DNA of 64,000 bases, taken from Luscinia megarhynchos (taxonomy: Eukaryota; Chordata; Aves; Passeriformes; Turdidae). The notes beneath the pieces were generated by a model. The model made no database searches and was not told where the DNA came from. It saw nothing but the letters and a program-made list of their open reading frames with translations. Position 1 is the stretch's first letter. Every line of letters starts with the position of its first letter. This document shows, in pieces, positions 1 to 12,136 of the stretch. The position numbers and the translations under genes were made by a program. The stretch covers positions 36,436,770 to 36,500,769 of the forward strand of contig CM067568.1 in NCBI GenBank assembly GCA_034336665.1, written 5' to 3'.

Positions 1-1748
1 CCCTTAATTCGTGAACTTTGGTTAAGTAAGGAATTTGGTCTTTCATACTTCTTAATGACAACACCTCTGCAGTATAAATAAGCCTGTCAGAATACTTGAA
101 ATAGTCACCAAACATTTTGAAAACAGACAGACATTTTAAAAGGATACTTTTCATACTGAAATTTTAGTAAAACTACATATAAGTGAAAAATTTGCCTGCA
201 GTGTCAGCAAATACATTAGAGTAATCTAATGATGTGATAATAATTGTAACCAGAAAAGCAGCTTCAAAATATCAGAAGCTGGGGGAGGGGGACTTAATTC
301 CTACAGAAACAGGAGGCTGTCACCCCTCCCTTGTTAGGTTCTTCTACGCCCTATAAGGAAAATACTCCTTACGGAACTCCCGACAACATTTTCAGCACCC
401 CTAGAGTATAGTTCAGGGAACAGTAAGGCAGTACCCTTCAAAGTTAACTAATCCAGCTTCTGTAAAATTTTATTAAGTGAAGCAACAAAAGCAACAAAAG
501 CAAGTCTAAACATGAAAAAGATTTAGGTGTGCTTTTATTTCGTATGTTGCAAATGGAAAGTATTTTAGATTTAACCTCGTTAGTCTGCACATCTTTAAAA
601 AATTATAGTTTGGATGCAGGGGCCTTTTGTAGGTGAGGATGATGCTGGATCAGAGCGGTGGTGAAAACCCGTAATTTATCGGCTTTTGAAAAACGCCTTG
701 CTAAATACTTTGTCCATTGTTCTTACAAGTGGTGAAGTGAGTGGCTACAAGTTCGGGGCTACCCGTGCCATCCGCCTTCACCCGCTAACGGGAATCTCAC
801 CACTCCTGTTCAGCTTTGTACACGCAGGAAAGAAAAAACAAGAAAACGGATGGGAAGAACGATAAAAGCCGCACTAGAAAAAAAGCTCCTAAGGGGACAG
901 GTGCGCTCGCTGGGCTCCAGGCGGGGTTTAACCCGGGCTGCGGCGGCGGGACCCCCGCCCCGCCGGACAGGTGCAGCGACCCCGCGCCCGCGCCGCGCTC
1001 CCCGCTGGCCATTTCCAACCGGAGCGGCCGCGGCTCCCCGCGGAGGCGGGGCGAGCGCGGCCCCGGGCGGCGCGGCGAGGGCCGGCAGCAAGGGGTTAAC
1101 CGCGCCGGGAGCCGGCCGGGAGCCCAGCGGGCCCGGCAGCCGGTGCCCCCCGCCCGGCCGTCACCACAACAATAGGGCGAGCGGCACATGCCGGGCGGGC
1201 GGGCCCGGCGCGGCCCCTTCGGCGGGGCGGCCTAGCGCCGAGCGCCGCCGACACGCGGCTGCCGGCGGGGGCGGACGGGAGGGAGAGCCCGAGCCCGGCA
1301 GACGCTCGTTGCCGCCCGCCGCCTCCATACGAGCAACTTTCACTTCCCCGGCGGGGGCAGGGGCGACTCCGCGGAAGGAGCGAGAGAGGAAGGGGGGAAG
1401 GAGCGGGCTGTCTCCCTTCCCCGCGGGTGAAGGGGGCTGCGGGGTACCCTAGCCGAGGAGGGGCAGGGATTCCCCCTGCCCCAGGCGAGAGATCCGCCCT
1501 CTCTTCCCCCATCCCCCTCGCGAGGGCACAGGCTCGGCGCAAGCCGCGGTCCCCCCCTCACGCCCCCCGGCACGGCTCCCCGCAGCGACCCGGGGAATCC
1601 CCTTTCCTCCCTCCCTGCCCGCCCAGGTGTCAGAATCGTTGGGGGCTCCAGCCGCTCCCCGCCCGCCGCCGCCGGAGCGCGGGGGGGTTGGCGGGGGAGC
1701 GCAGGACGGACATAAGGACGCGGACACCGACACGGGGCTGTTTCTTAC
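1..1748 (-). other. BAZ1A: BAZ1A intron 1 (5' part)
   Basis: This is the start of the first coding intron of BAZ1A. On the minus strand it begins with the donor GTAAGAAA at 1748 and has no acceptor inside the window, so exon 2 lies beyond the left edge. Positions 1 to about 860 are AT-rich with no convincing exon on either strand. Positions about 890-1748 belong to the CpG island. The many long open frames there are a by-product of GC-rich sequence and show no protein family I recognise. Confidence 0.75.
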
Positions 1749-1861
1749 TCGTAGTTCCTGAAGATCTCGTTAGTGACCCTGCAGTAGAAAACACGCTCGT
1801 CCGGCCGGAGGTCGGCGGGGGGCTTCACCCTCACGAAGGGCTTTCGGTGCAGCAGCGGCAT
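1749..1861 (-). CDS. BAZ1A: BAZ1A (ACF1), first coding exon, 5' partial
   Basis: The minus-strand ATG is at 1861-1859, and the exon encodes 37 codons plus two bases before a good donor (GA|GTAAGA). The peptide begins MPLLHRKPFVRVKPPADLRP and ends near TNEIFRNY, which matches the start of vertebrate BAZ1A as I know it. In that family this is the beginning of the WAC domain, which helps ACF1 bind DNA. BAZ1A is the large non-catalytic subunit of the ACF and CHRAC remodelling complexes. It partners SMARCA5 (SNF2H) and helps space nucleosomes in the nucleus. Only about 37 of roughly 1,550 residues are present; the rest lies to the left. Orientation and order relative to SRP54 match the human arrangement. 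Confidence 0.95.
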
Positions 1862-2324
1862 CGCCCCGCTCCCGTCTCTCTTCCTGCCCCAGGATCAGCT
1901 TCAGGAGGTGGGGGGGAGGAGGAATAAAAAACACGGAGGGATTAAGCGAGGTAGCGGCGCCCACCAGCCCGGGGAGGAGGGAGCGGGCCCGGCGTGTCCC
2001 TCCTCCCGGGGGAGACGGACTAGGAGCGAGCAAGAGCGGCGGCGGCAGCTCGGCGGAGCCTTTTGTGTGCCCGACACGCCGTTGCCTGCCTGGGACTGCG
2101 CGCGGACCAACGGCGGCACCTTCCTCCGCCTCCGCCCGCCTCACAATGGGGCCATGACGCCGAGCGGCGGGCGGAGGCGGCAACCCCCGCGCCAGCCGCG
2201 CAACGTGCTCGGCTCGGGGATACCCCGGCCGCGCTTTGTCTCCCGCGGCGCCCCTGCCTTCGGGTCACCCCCTTTCCCCCGCCTCTGACCCACACACGCC
2301 GGGCCGGACACCAACTTCCACTCC

Positions 2325-2357
2325 CCCGCCGCCTCCGCCTCCTCCTCCTCCTCTCCG
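2325..2357. repeat. imperfect CCT/CCG trinucleotide repeat
   Basis: A short run of CCG, CCT and CTC triplets inside the CpG island, ending in four or five CCT units. It is purine/pyrimidine asymmetric and probably length-variable between individuals. Confidence 0.8.
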
Positions 2358-3072
2358 CAAACCAAACACCCAGGAGGGGCAGCGCCGACCACTTATCTCC
2401 CTCCTTGCCTTCCTGTCGGGTCGCTGCCTAACCGGGGTTCTCGCCCCTCCCGCCCCGCGCCTCGCCCCGGCCCAGCGGCTGCCGGGCTCCGCCGCCGCGG
2501 GACAGCGCGGGGTCAGCCCGGCCTCCGGCCTGTCCAGCGGCGGCTGCGGCGCTCCCTCCGCTCCTGCCCACCTGGTGCGGCCGCAGGCTGCGCTCGCTGC
2601 TCGGTCGGTGCGGAGCGCGGTCCCCCTCGCCGCGTTTCTTCCCTTTCCTCAGCCCCCCCCGCCGGCTCCTGGGAAGTTTTTGATCTACTTCTTCAAGCCC
2701 TCAATCAGGAAGAGCTGCGGGGAGGAGCCTTCCCCTGCTCTCCCCTACATCTTTATTGGCCGCTCGGTGCCTTCCAGCGTGTGTCACACAGGAAGACAGC
2801 GAGCTACATTATTAATTAATGGCTGAGAGGGCGCATCCTCCATTTTTGAATTATCAGCCGGAGCCCTCCGGTGCGGGGGGTGGGCCCAGCCCGGCTGCCG
2901 GGGGGGAAGGCGGCTCTCTCCGCGGCACAAGCCCGGCGACCGCGGCACGGCTCGGCGGGGCGGCCCAGCCTGCGCTGCGGACCTGCCCGCCTGTGCCCTG
3001 GGGCCGCCGAGCGGCTGTGAGCGCGGCGGGAGCCACGGCTCGGCCCCCGCCGCCGCGCCCTGCCCTCCGTAC

Positions 3073-3250
3073 CTGCCGTGCGAGCGGCGGCCCCGGCGCG
3101 GCTCCCGCGGGCTGGTCCCGGCGGCGCTCGCGTTTGACAGTGCGGGGCCGGGCGCGCTGCTCGCCGGCGCAGCCCCCGAGTGCGGTGCTGTCGGCGCGTG
3201 CGGGGGCGTGCGGGTGCCTTTTGCAGAAAGTGCGATTGTGTGCAATTAAG
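3073..3250 (-). other. BAZ1A: possible BAZ1A non-coding first exon
   Basis: On the minus strand the sequence GGCAG|GTACGG at 3077-3067 is a good splice donor inside the CpG island. A pyrimidine-rich stretch upstream of the BAZ1A ATG (about 1905-1930 read on the minus strand), ending in CTGAAG, could be the matching acceptor at 1899-1900. That would place the 5' UTR start near 1898 and a transcription start near 3200-3250, at the island's right edge. I infer a spliced 5' UTR, which is common for this gene family. An alternative is a start close to the ATG with no UTR intron. The upper boundary is approximate. Confidence 0.35.
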
Positions 3251-3299
3251 ATGAGCGTGAGGGTTGTACGTGGGCCCCCTAACATTGCTTTTCCTTACC

Positions 3300-6200
3300 G
3301 TTCACCGAAAATGTCATTAAATGGTTTCATTAGTGTATTCATTTTTCGCCACTTTTTTTTTTTTTTTACGCAAATGCATTTACAGTGTCATTGGTAATTA
3401 AAACTGGAGTATTAAATTAATTGTGTTCCTAAGAGTGCTAGCCAGGTTGGAAGACAAAAACCACAGAAACCCACATCCATTATAATTCATGACACCTAAG
3501 TGCAGTGTTTATATTAAAAATATAATACTGGAAATCAGAAACTGTAGAAAGTCCTTCGAACTATTGAGGTGATTAATACCTGAAAGCTGATACCTAATTA
3601 ATTCAACAACTGAGAATGCCGTTCCTACAAATAAAGGTCCCGTGGGCTGTTTCCTGCACCTGTGCATGATCTGCTTTCTTCTGCAAGTAATCGGCACTGC
3701 TGTAGCATGTGTGACTAAAACCTAACAGAATGTGTACACACGATCCATTAATTACTTTATTTTTAAAGATCAGGCTTTAGTCAAAAGCCCTGAGAAATGT
3801 TAATGTTCACTTTCTCAAATCAAGTTTACAAAACTTGAACTGCAAACCAGGTTAACTCCTGAGTTCTACCAGTTTCTTTTCATTTACCAGCTGGCTTCCC
3901 TTTCAGTTTTTAATTTTTTTCTAGCAAAGGGCACAATTGCTACTTAAATTAATGCACTTGTATCTAACATCTGGTCGTTTTTAGTCCACTTTGCCTCAAA
4001 ACTGTATAGTACACCATGCTTATGACATTTAGTGTTGCCAGCTCTTAGGGTTGCAGCGATTTTGCAACTACTAGCTTTGTTTTAAGCTGTTCAGCAGATG
4101 CAATTAAATTGGAACCTCAGGTCGCCTTAAAAATAATTATGTTCCTAAATCTCAAGTTTGATAGAAATGCTGGAACATGTAGCCCCGAAAAGGCTTGCGA
4201 ATTAGAAGGGAAAAAGAGCTTTGAGCTTCAAATTTTTGTAAATCTTACTATTTTTAAGCCAGAGTCATGATGGTTTGGAACCTGGCTGCTTTTTTTTCAT
4301 GCCTGTATTGTCAGCACAGCAATATTTTAGCACTAGTTGGTATCCATGAAAAATGCATGAGCTGATAGAACTGTGACATCAAAAGCAAATTCCCTTTTCC
4401 TCTTTGCTCTCTCTTGTCCCCTTTCTCTTTTCTTCTCACCTTTTCCTCCTCCTCGTGTTCTTCCCCCCTCATTATTCCCTCGGTGGTTTTCTAGTGAACA
4501 GATCCTCACTGAGTAATAGGGTTGCATTGTGTTTTCATGTTCTTAGGACAGAGAGGAGCAGTTCATTTAGATTTCACTTTTGTTCTTTAAAATCTGCAAA
4601 GCCAGGCTCTGGTTTTTCTTCCAATAAGGTCAGCAGGACCTAGAACAAGTTTTTATGATGCCAGCTAAATGTCTAATAAGTGGGCATTGAGAAATCAACA
4701 TAAAATAATTCCGAAAGATCAGAAAAAGCTTACTTTTCTTCCACAGGAATATTTCTTTTATTTTAACACTATGTTTAATCTTTGCAATAATTTGGGGCTT
4801 TTTTTACAAATTACTGAAAGTAGTTTTAATTCAAGATGCAGGAACGGGATGATTGGTAACATTCGGTGGGGTTGTTGATGTGGATTTTACCACAAAACAG
4901 GAAAAATGAAGCTGCTTCCTTTTTAGAAGATGCCTTATACACTAACAGATATATTAAACACAGTTCTCTAGTCAGGGAAATTGCAGTTCTCATTCACAGA
5001 ACTTTAAAAATAGCTGTATTTGGAACATAAAATCTTATAAAACTCTTGGTCTCTATGCTTTACAAGGGTGGAACTATTTCCTAGGGATAGAGGCAACCCA
5101 GGCTTGGGGCAGCCTCTCCCACGCCTGCCCAGCTGTTCCTTCAGAGCTCCCCAAAATGTGAAAATTTTATATTTCTTTTCACTGGATCCTTCCAGTATTA
5201 CAGATTCACTTCCATATCCTATTTCTTCCCCTCTTTAAACTACCAAGAACTGCTTTACACAAAGATGCTCCAAAATTTTTATTCAACTATGTCCATTACA
5301 AAATAATTCCATATATGACCATTGTTATTCTGGAAAAAGTAGAGCACATGCGGTATTCTACTAAAGCATTGTCACTTTAAAAATTACATTTAAATTTATG
5401 CTGGAATAACTAATATTTGTTCTAATCATATACTTGGAACAGTGCAAAAGGAGAGTTTTTACTCAGTTTTACCTATATTATCATGCAACTGGGAGAGTAT
5501 TTTCTGCAGTGTGTTTAACCACTTGCTCTCTTGCTTTTCTTTTTCTTTTTCCCCCCCAAAATTGCCACTTTGTTCTCTCAAGGTTTTGCTGAAGTTAGAG
5601 AAAAAGATAATTGGATTTCTTCATAAAGAACATCCTTGGACCTTGAACGGTATACTAAGTTCTCAACTCTAATTTTTGTAAAAAACATATGGTTGAAAAG
5701 ATAAATGTGCAAATGTGTAAATGATAGATTGCTAGTGAGTTGTTCTGTCAAATGACATGATACCAATGACACCTACCTTTCTCCCAGTTTACTGGATCAT
5801 ATATAATGGATAAGTATAACATATCTGTAAGCATTGACTCGTTTTAATGAACTGAGTAGATTTTGGGGGACTAGTGTCCTCCCTCTCTGTTCCAAATGCT
5901 GTTTTGAAAATCCTTACTTTCTGTCATGTAAACATTAACCATAGATCACTTTTTTAAAGCTTAGGGCACCCAGCAAAATATTTATCCAGCTAACTTACTG
6001 ATACAGCTTTTTTCACCTTTTGCCCTTTCTCTGTCACCTTGCTAAGTCAATTCACTCTTTTGATCATGTATCTTTATTTAGACTTTAAATGTGTGAGCAA
6101 AGACAATGTGCTAGTTTTATCAATCCACTCCAGCTGTGGGTAACAGTAACATTTGGTCTATTGTCTTTTACTGGCTGTAAAGCACTATGCTCAGTGTTTA

Positions 6201-9200
6201 ATAACATACTCACTTATAAATAACATTCTCCAGTCAAAAAAAGAAACCACGGAAGAAGTACACATGATTTTTCACAACATATTTAATCTTTCATTCTGGC
6301 GCAGTTATATTTCAACATGGTTTTAAAGTAGTTCTGCAATCACAAGAACGGGAGGTTCCTTATTCTGCAGCTGCTAGATGCATTCATTACTTTGTTGCTT
6401 TCACGAGTCACAAATAAAGGTAAAGAATCAATCCCTGTTGACAGTGAATTTTTTTGTGTGGTCACAAGTTTTGATAGTTTCTTAATAACCTTAAGACAGG
6501 CATTCCACAGTTGCAAATGCAGGCATAATTGTTGGGTCTGTTGCTATCACAGAGGGCAGAAAGTCATGGCCAGAATCTGCTTTGGCTCTTTGAGCTTAAA
6601 GAACACCCAGTACAGCAGAGCCCATCCCTCAACAAAGCCCTCAGGGAGCACTGGGATGTTTCTTATATCGTTGGATTCATTCTGTGGAAAGGCATTCCAC
6701 GTTCTTAATTTTTTTTCACAGTTTAATAGGATTTAGATATATGGTTCTCACTGCTTTTAACGGATATTGCATGTTTAGTATCTGTGCAACTCTAGAAATG
6801 AAGAGATATGTTCCTTTAAAGTTTAATCATATCCTACTTTTTCTCTCATGAAATACTGTTAAAGGTATTTAAGCTGATAACTTTATACTAGTGGGGAGGA
6901 ACTCTGACCTTATCTACTTTACAGCAATGACCATGTATGATTGGCCTCTAACCTGGTTACAAAATGATAAAATGCTGTTGTGAAACCACTATTCATTTCC
7001 TAATAGTGTCTCTGAAACCAGCTTTAACTTTGAGAGGATTGCTACTGCATTTTCTCTCTTACAGTTGTAGTGTACAGGATACAGAGTATTGACACTGCTG
7101 TCATTTTCTTACACTAAAATATGCTGAATTTCTATTGCTAACTAATATTTAGAATGAGTGATGGCTGATTAAGGATTTTGCATGAATGAATGAATGAACG
7201 ATGGGCAGATTTGCTAATTTTTTCTACATATAAACATTGTCACTGCTGGAGCAATGTATGGCATTTTACAATACACTTATATATCCTGCATCACCCTGCT
7301 TGGAACCTGGAACTGTATCATTAAGATATTCTTTGTACAGTCAGATTTAAGATTGGAACCTTTCAGGCTGTGTAATACTAACCTACCATTTACTAAGTTT
7401 GCATTCATCTTATTTGAATTGCTTCCATTGAACACCTCTATGTGTAGTTGATGAGTAGAACAAATAATTTCAGGGATGTTGCTTTATGATTTTATTATAT
7501 GACTATACAGTCCCAACTTTGTTTATTTGGTTGGTTGGTTGATTTTTTATTTGTAGTTTTTGTGGGGTTTTTGTCACTAATACTGAGATTAGACAAACTG
7601 CTTGCACATTGAAATCATCCCATACAGTGAAATTTCTGTTGAGGAGCACATGAAGAGAAGTTGGCCCAGTTGCTGATCCAGGTTATTTAGTCAGAGTTTA
7701 CAGTGATGAGTCAGTCTGAAGCATATACATCTGCTCAATCAAATACAGACCATGCTGGATTTTCTTTGAGTCATTCATTTGCCAAATGTGATGACTCACA
7801 ATTGTGACCAGTATTCTAATTTATCCCTTTAATATGAGACTCCTTTGGCCTCCACCTTGTGTTCTTCTGCCCTGCTGCTTATCTCTAACATAAGACCTTA
7901 AAGCAAAGGTAAAGAGGTTAACTATCCAGGCACTCTTCTGATGGTAGATCCAAGATAAGAGCAGAATTGGAAGAAGAGAGTTGCTGGCTGATAAAGACCC
8001 TGGATGTCTCCCCACTTGTCAACACATGGGTGAGTCATGGTGTGTACAAGTGGAGCAGCCTCACCACGATGCTTCTGCTCCTGCTCAAACCACTTCAGCC
8101 TAGGTGGATGAGGGCTGGAGTAAACTGGTAGCTTCCTCTGAGTACAAAGCAAGCTTCAGTTTTGATTTCATGCTTTTACAGGACACTCCAAGCCTGCTGA
8201 GTCCTACATCTGGAGGGGAGTCAACCATACTGCATCACAGCCACAGAATGTAGTCCTTAGGGGTATGCTATACTCCAGGGAAATCCTCTGAAAGGAGAGC
8301 TCCTCAGGCTCAAGCCCAGATGATCATTCTGCCTTCTCGCACAGATCCAGGGACAGATGTGTTAGACAGACACTACTGTCCACAATACCCATGCTGGAGC
8401 CTCACACCCAAGGGAAAATGAGACACTGACAGAATTTCTACATTTCTTAAAAGTCAGGCACTCATAAATACGTCTGTTTTATATAAGGCATGCATAGCAG
8501 AGCAGAACTAAAGGAAACAAACTTTAAAGGTGGTAAATCCAGTGCATGCTTTAGTCTTGCTCTCTTTGGAAGACTTAGGACAGCTGGAAGGTTATTTGGG
8601 TTGTTAACATACAGTTGCTAAGCATCATGGCAAGGAGAAAATGTAAACCTTTTTGTTACCAGTACCAATTTAGTGCACAATTGATAGAACGAAATTGCTA
8701 GTTTCAGAAACTTATGTATTAAGAACCAACAATTATTTCAGTTGCAATTTCCAGTCATCCAAGAAGTTCTTGGACAAAAAAGCAAAGGCAAGGGCAATCC
8801 TAAGACTATCTTCACACATAGAACTTATAGACTACAGTGTGGACACAGATATAAAGTTACAAAAATGCTTATATCCACATAGTTTATTATTCCATAGGAA
8901 CACTTTCTAGTGATTCATTGTATCATTATATTTCTCTAAATGTACCCATTGGCATAAATATCTCAGCCTAAAATACATTTTTAAAGTTTGCATCCTTATT
9001 GTAATTACAGAATGTTGTAAAACATTGCATGTAAACCCAGATTTACAGAGACACGAACACTTAAACTAGCATACCAACCATTGTGTTGCCCCCAGAAATC
9101 AGAAAGTTGCTTTTAACTGCAAGCTGCCTTTAGTGAAAAAAGAACACAGCTCTGCCTAGTCCTTATTGGATGCAATGGATAAGACACCTCCTTAAAAATA

Positions 9201-9899
9201 GCTTTCACTTACACTCTGTACCACTGACTTATTTGAGACACAGTGAAATAAATGCAGCTGATCATGAGAAAAAGAAGAAAATGTGCAAGGTGTTTCTTTT
9301 ACACCTGGTCCCAGAATTATCCCTACTGAAGTCAGTACCAAGAAGAATGGTTTAAAAGGTCAGATCAAGTTTGAAAATGCCCTTACCTTCCCATTACTGC
9401 TCTGAATTGCCTTGATTTGTATTTTCTAATGTTTGTGAGTGGATGTGTTGTGCCTCTGTGCCTGCTTCATGGATAGGTTTTTAACTGTGCAAGGCATATG
9501 CATGACCTCAATTCTCCATTTCTTGCCTGTTGTGCAACTGAGAGTTTAGCAGCAAAAGGAGTTACAACCTCAGCATTATCTAATACTTGTGCATATTGCA
9601 TGCGCACATGCTTGGATAAAAATGTTTCGCAGCTGACACAAGTTGAAATAAAACACTTCCTCCCTCCCACCCCCAGTAATAATTCTTTCACACCAGTTAA
9701 AAGAATCTCCTTGGCAGGAGGACAGTTTGTCAAAAACTCAGGAGGAGGAAAGGGAAAGGTATGCCAGGAAACACAGCTCATGTCTGTGCCGGTGGTGGGG
9801 ATCTCCGTGAGTTCCACAACAGCCCATGAGTACAGCCCATCCAACACATATGGATTCTTCTTTACGTTCATGTAAAACCTGGTTACAAAAAGTGGTGAC
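3300..9899. other. AT-rich intergenic DNA
   Basis: No exon, RNA gene or clear transposon was found. Open frames here are short, lack family resemblance and overlap freely. Small simple-sequence features are a T run at 3353-3367, a pyrimidine tract at 4391-4470, a GAAT repeat near 7183-7199 and TTGG repeats near 7528-7541. Lineage-specific non-coding RNA or conserved enhancers cannot be excluded by reading alone. Confidence 0.6.
4391..4470. repeat. polypyrimidine tract
   Basis: About 80 bases made almost only of C and T, with a few G interruptions, in AT-rich intergenic sequence. Such tracts are common in vertebrate genomes and can adopt triplex structure. No gene is attached to it. Confidence 0.8.
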
Positions 9900-10162
9900 T
9901 TTCCAAACGGCTTTGCAGAACCAAATAGAAGCAGTGCTCTTCATCTGGTGAAGCTCAGACCGACTGTATGAATGAGGAAATGCTGCCAGAGGAGTTTTAT
10001 TCACTGCCATGAATTTGTTTCTGTTAGGCTGACTTTGCCACCCTGGTGGGCACCTCTTTGCAGGCTGGCTGTCAGTGGGATCTGGAAGAAACACGCTTTG
10101 GGAACTACACATTTAGTGCCTAAACCATGAGCAGTGGGTGTGACAGGGGTATCTAGTGGGCC

Positions 10163-10430
10163 ATGACATCCATGTGGAGGGGCTGTGTGGGCCATGGCAG
10201 CCGTACGGGGGAAGACTCTCGCAGCGGCCCATTGGGGCTGGCCTCGTTGCAGGAGGAGTCTCTGCCCACTCTGGATGAGGAGGATAGTGAAAGCTTAACC
10301 AGAGTGGGCCAAGGAGCAGGGCCAGTGGCTTGCAGGGGAGTGCAGGGGCTGGTTCAGCACTGTAAGCTGTGCTGCTCCTCCCGGATCACGGCCACTGCTA
10401 GCATCAGTGCGCGCTATGTATAAAACCTCA
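10163..10430. other. small GC- and CpG-richer pocket
   Basis: This stretch has about ten CpG sites in roughly 240 bases and higher GC than its AT-rich surroundings. It ends with a TATA-like TGTATAAAAC near 10417-10426. An 86-codon plus-strand frame runs through it but resembles no family I know. It could be an old LTR or LINE 5' end, or a tiny isolated CpG island. I saw no terminal repeats or poly(A) that would settle this. Confidence 0.35.
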
Positions 10431-12108
10431 CGGAAATTAAGAGGTCCTTCTGCTGAGAGTCATAAAATGTAATCAGTTCCAGTGGGGGTCAAACAACAAA
10501 ATGCTCCTGGGAATAATTTGGACTTTGTTTCTTCAGTTAAACCAGAATGAATCTACTAGTGATTCATATTTCAGTGGTGTATAGACCTTGTGCATGTGAC
10601 CATCCTTTGTTCTAAAATTAAGTCTGTCCCTTCTCTCTCTTTATTTTGTAAACTATCAGTTCATAAGGATTTAGGGAAAGATAAAAGCTCCTGTAAATTG
10701 TTATGGTTTCACAGTGTTAGGGAATGCAGAACAGAACTTTCCTGAATTTTTTAAACACAATCTACTCTTAAATCCTACTCTTAGATGTATCATAAGCTTT
10801 GCATGAAGACCAGACCATGAACTAGTTTAACTAGAGTTATTTTGGCATCAGTTTAGTGGCTTTGCTGTGAACTGTCAGGTGGACACACTGAGAAACAATG
10901 TGTAAACACTACATTAGCACATTAACACAGAGTTTTAAAGGTATTTAGTCAAGTAGGAGTAGAAAGGGGTCTAGATGAGCCAGTGAAAACTTTGTGCATA
11001 GACTAGTTTTTTCCTTTTGTCTGGATTTTACTTGTGTAGGAACTTTGCTTAATTCTGTATCAGATGACTGGTCTAAGTATATACTTGTCAAACCACAGGG
11101 AGATTTGCCTTGAAGTATCTGAAATATGTGTCCTAGTATGCTTCCCTCCTACAGTAGTAGTAAAGATAAAAATCTATCTCTGTCAGCTGACTTACACACT
11201 GCTTCCTTTACACTTAAGTGTAATATATTAATTCCTTTGACAATCAATAACTATGTATTTCAAGAGATAATTATTTTCCACTAGATGAGTATATTCTAAA
11301 GCCTTTGCAAAATGCCTGCAAGGGGAAAAGCTTGTTAGTGTGTTTGAACTTCTAAAGAAATTGAATGAAGAGTCCACAGTAAGATGAAAAAAGTGTTAGA
11401 AGGATGGAATGTTACCTGCATAAGTTCAATCATACAAATATTACCCTTGTGTTCATTATGAAACCTGGCTACTTTTTCCTAATAAAAAATAATATGGATG
11501 AGTAAGATCTGCTATTTTTCTGAAGGAATATGGGCAGAAAATCTTTAAATATCCAGTGTTGCTCTATATGTCAAAGCACTGGAGCAGCTGTAAGATCAGA
11601 ACCCAAAGGCCAACAAGCAAGGATACAGCACACAGGAAGGTGTTTAAGGTAAAATAAGAGGGGCTTATAGGGGTTCCACTGTAGTTGCTATTTAAATAAT
11701 CCTATCTGAACTTCACCACTGTACAAAAAAATAATCAACTCTTGCAGGTTACTTGCGCTTATGCAACTTGAAAACAAAATCTATCAGTTGAGCCAGGTCC
11801 TTGGCACTACTCCAATAGTTCAAAACAGCTCTAGAGCCAGCTTAACTGCCCCAACCATAAGTATTTTCACTTCTCCAGAAACAGCTCTGCCAGGTATGGG
11901 TCTGCTGAGACAGTGTACACTTCCCTACTTCTGAACTCTGACTCCCAGAACACAGACAAAGAAACAAAAAGCATGGGAAGCATGGACCTGCTCTGCAGTG
12001 CATCTCTGCCTCCAGAATGCTCCCCCTGGGCTAGGAACAGCTGATTAATTCTTTAAACAACAAAACAAACTCCAAGATAATTAAACAAAATGTTTGTCAT
12101 AACCTTTC

Positions 12109-12136
12109 TTTTTTTTTTTTCTTTTTTTTTTTTTTA
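12109..12136. repeat. poly(T) tract
   Basis: Two runs of about 13-14 T separated by a single C. It could be the remnant of a minus-strand poly(A) tail, but no retrogene body was recognised next to it. Confidence 0.75.

Larger units (their letters stand above)
880..3250. promoter_or_regulatory. BAZ1A: CpG island promoter of BAZ1A
   Basis: From about 880 to 3250 the sequence is very GC-rich with dense, undepleted CpG, in contrast with AT-rich flanks on both sides. It surrounds the BAZ1A start codon. Visible sub-features are GC boxes, a minus-strand CCAAT box (GCCAAT, at 2755-2760), and an AT-rich notch (TTATTAATTAAT, about 2809-2820) followed by AAAATGGAGG on the minus strand, which resembles a YY1 site. 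There is no clear TATA box in a useful position. The island appears to serve BAZ1A; I could not support a plus-strand gene starting here. Confidence 0.85.

Noticed and set aside
850..3397. Several open frames of 120-200 codons on both strands in the left CpG island
   Set aside because: GC-rich DNA has few stop codons. The translated products are Pro/Arg/Ala-rich in every frame and show no family. Only the BAZ1A exon is supported.
9467..10112. Overlapping open frames of 124-134 codons on both strands
   Set aside because: No family resemblance, no splice signals, and unsupported by conserved motifs; most likely chance.
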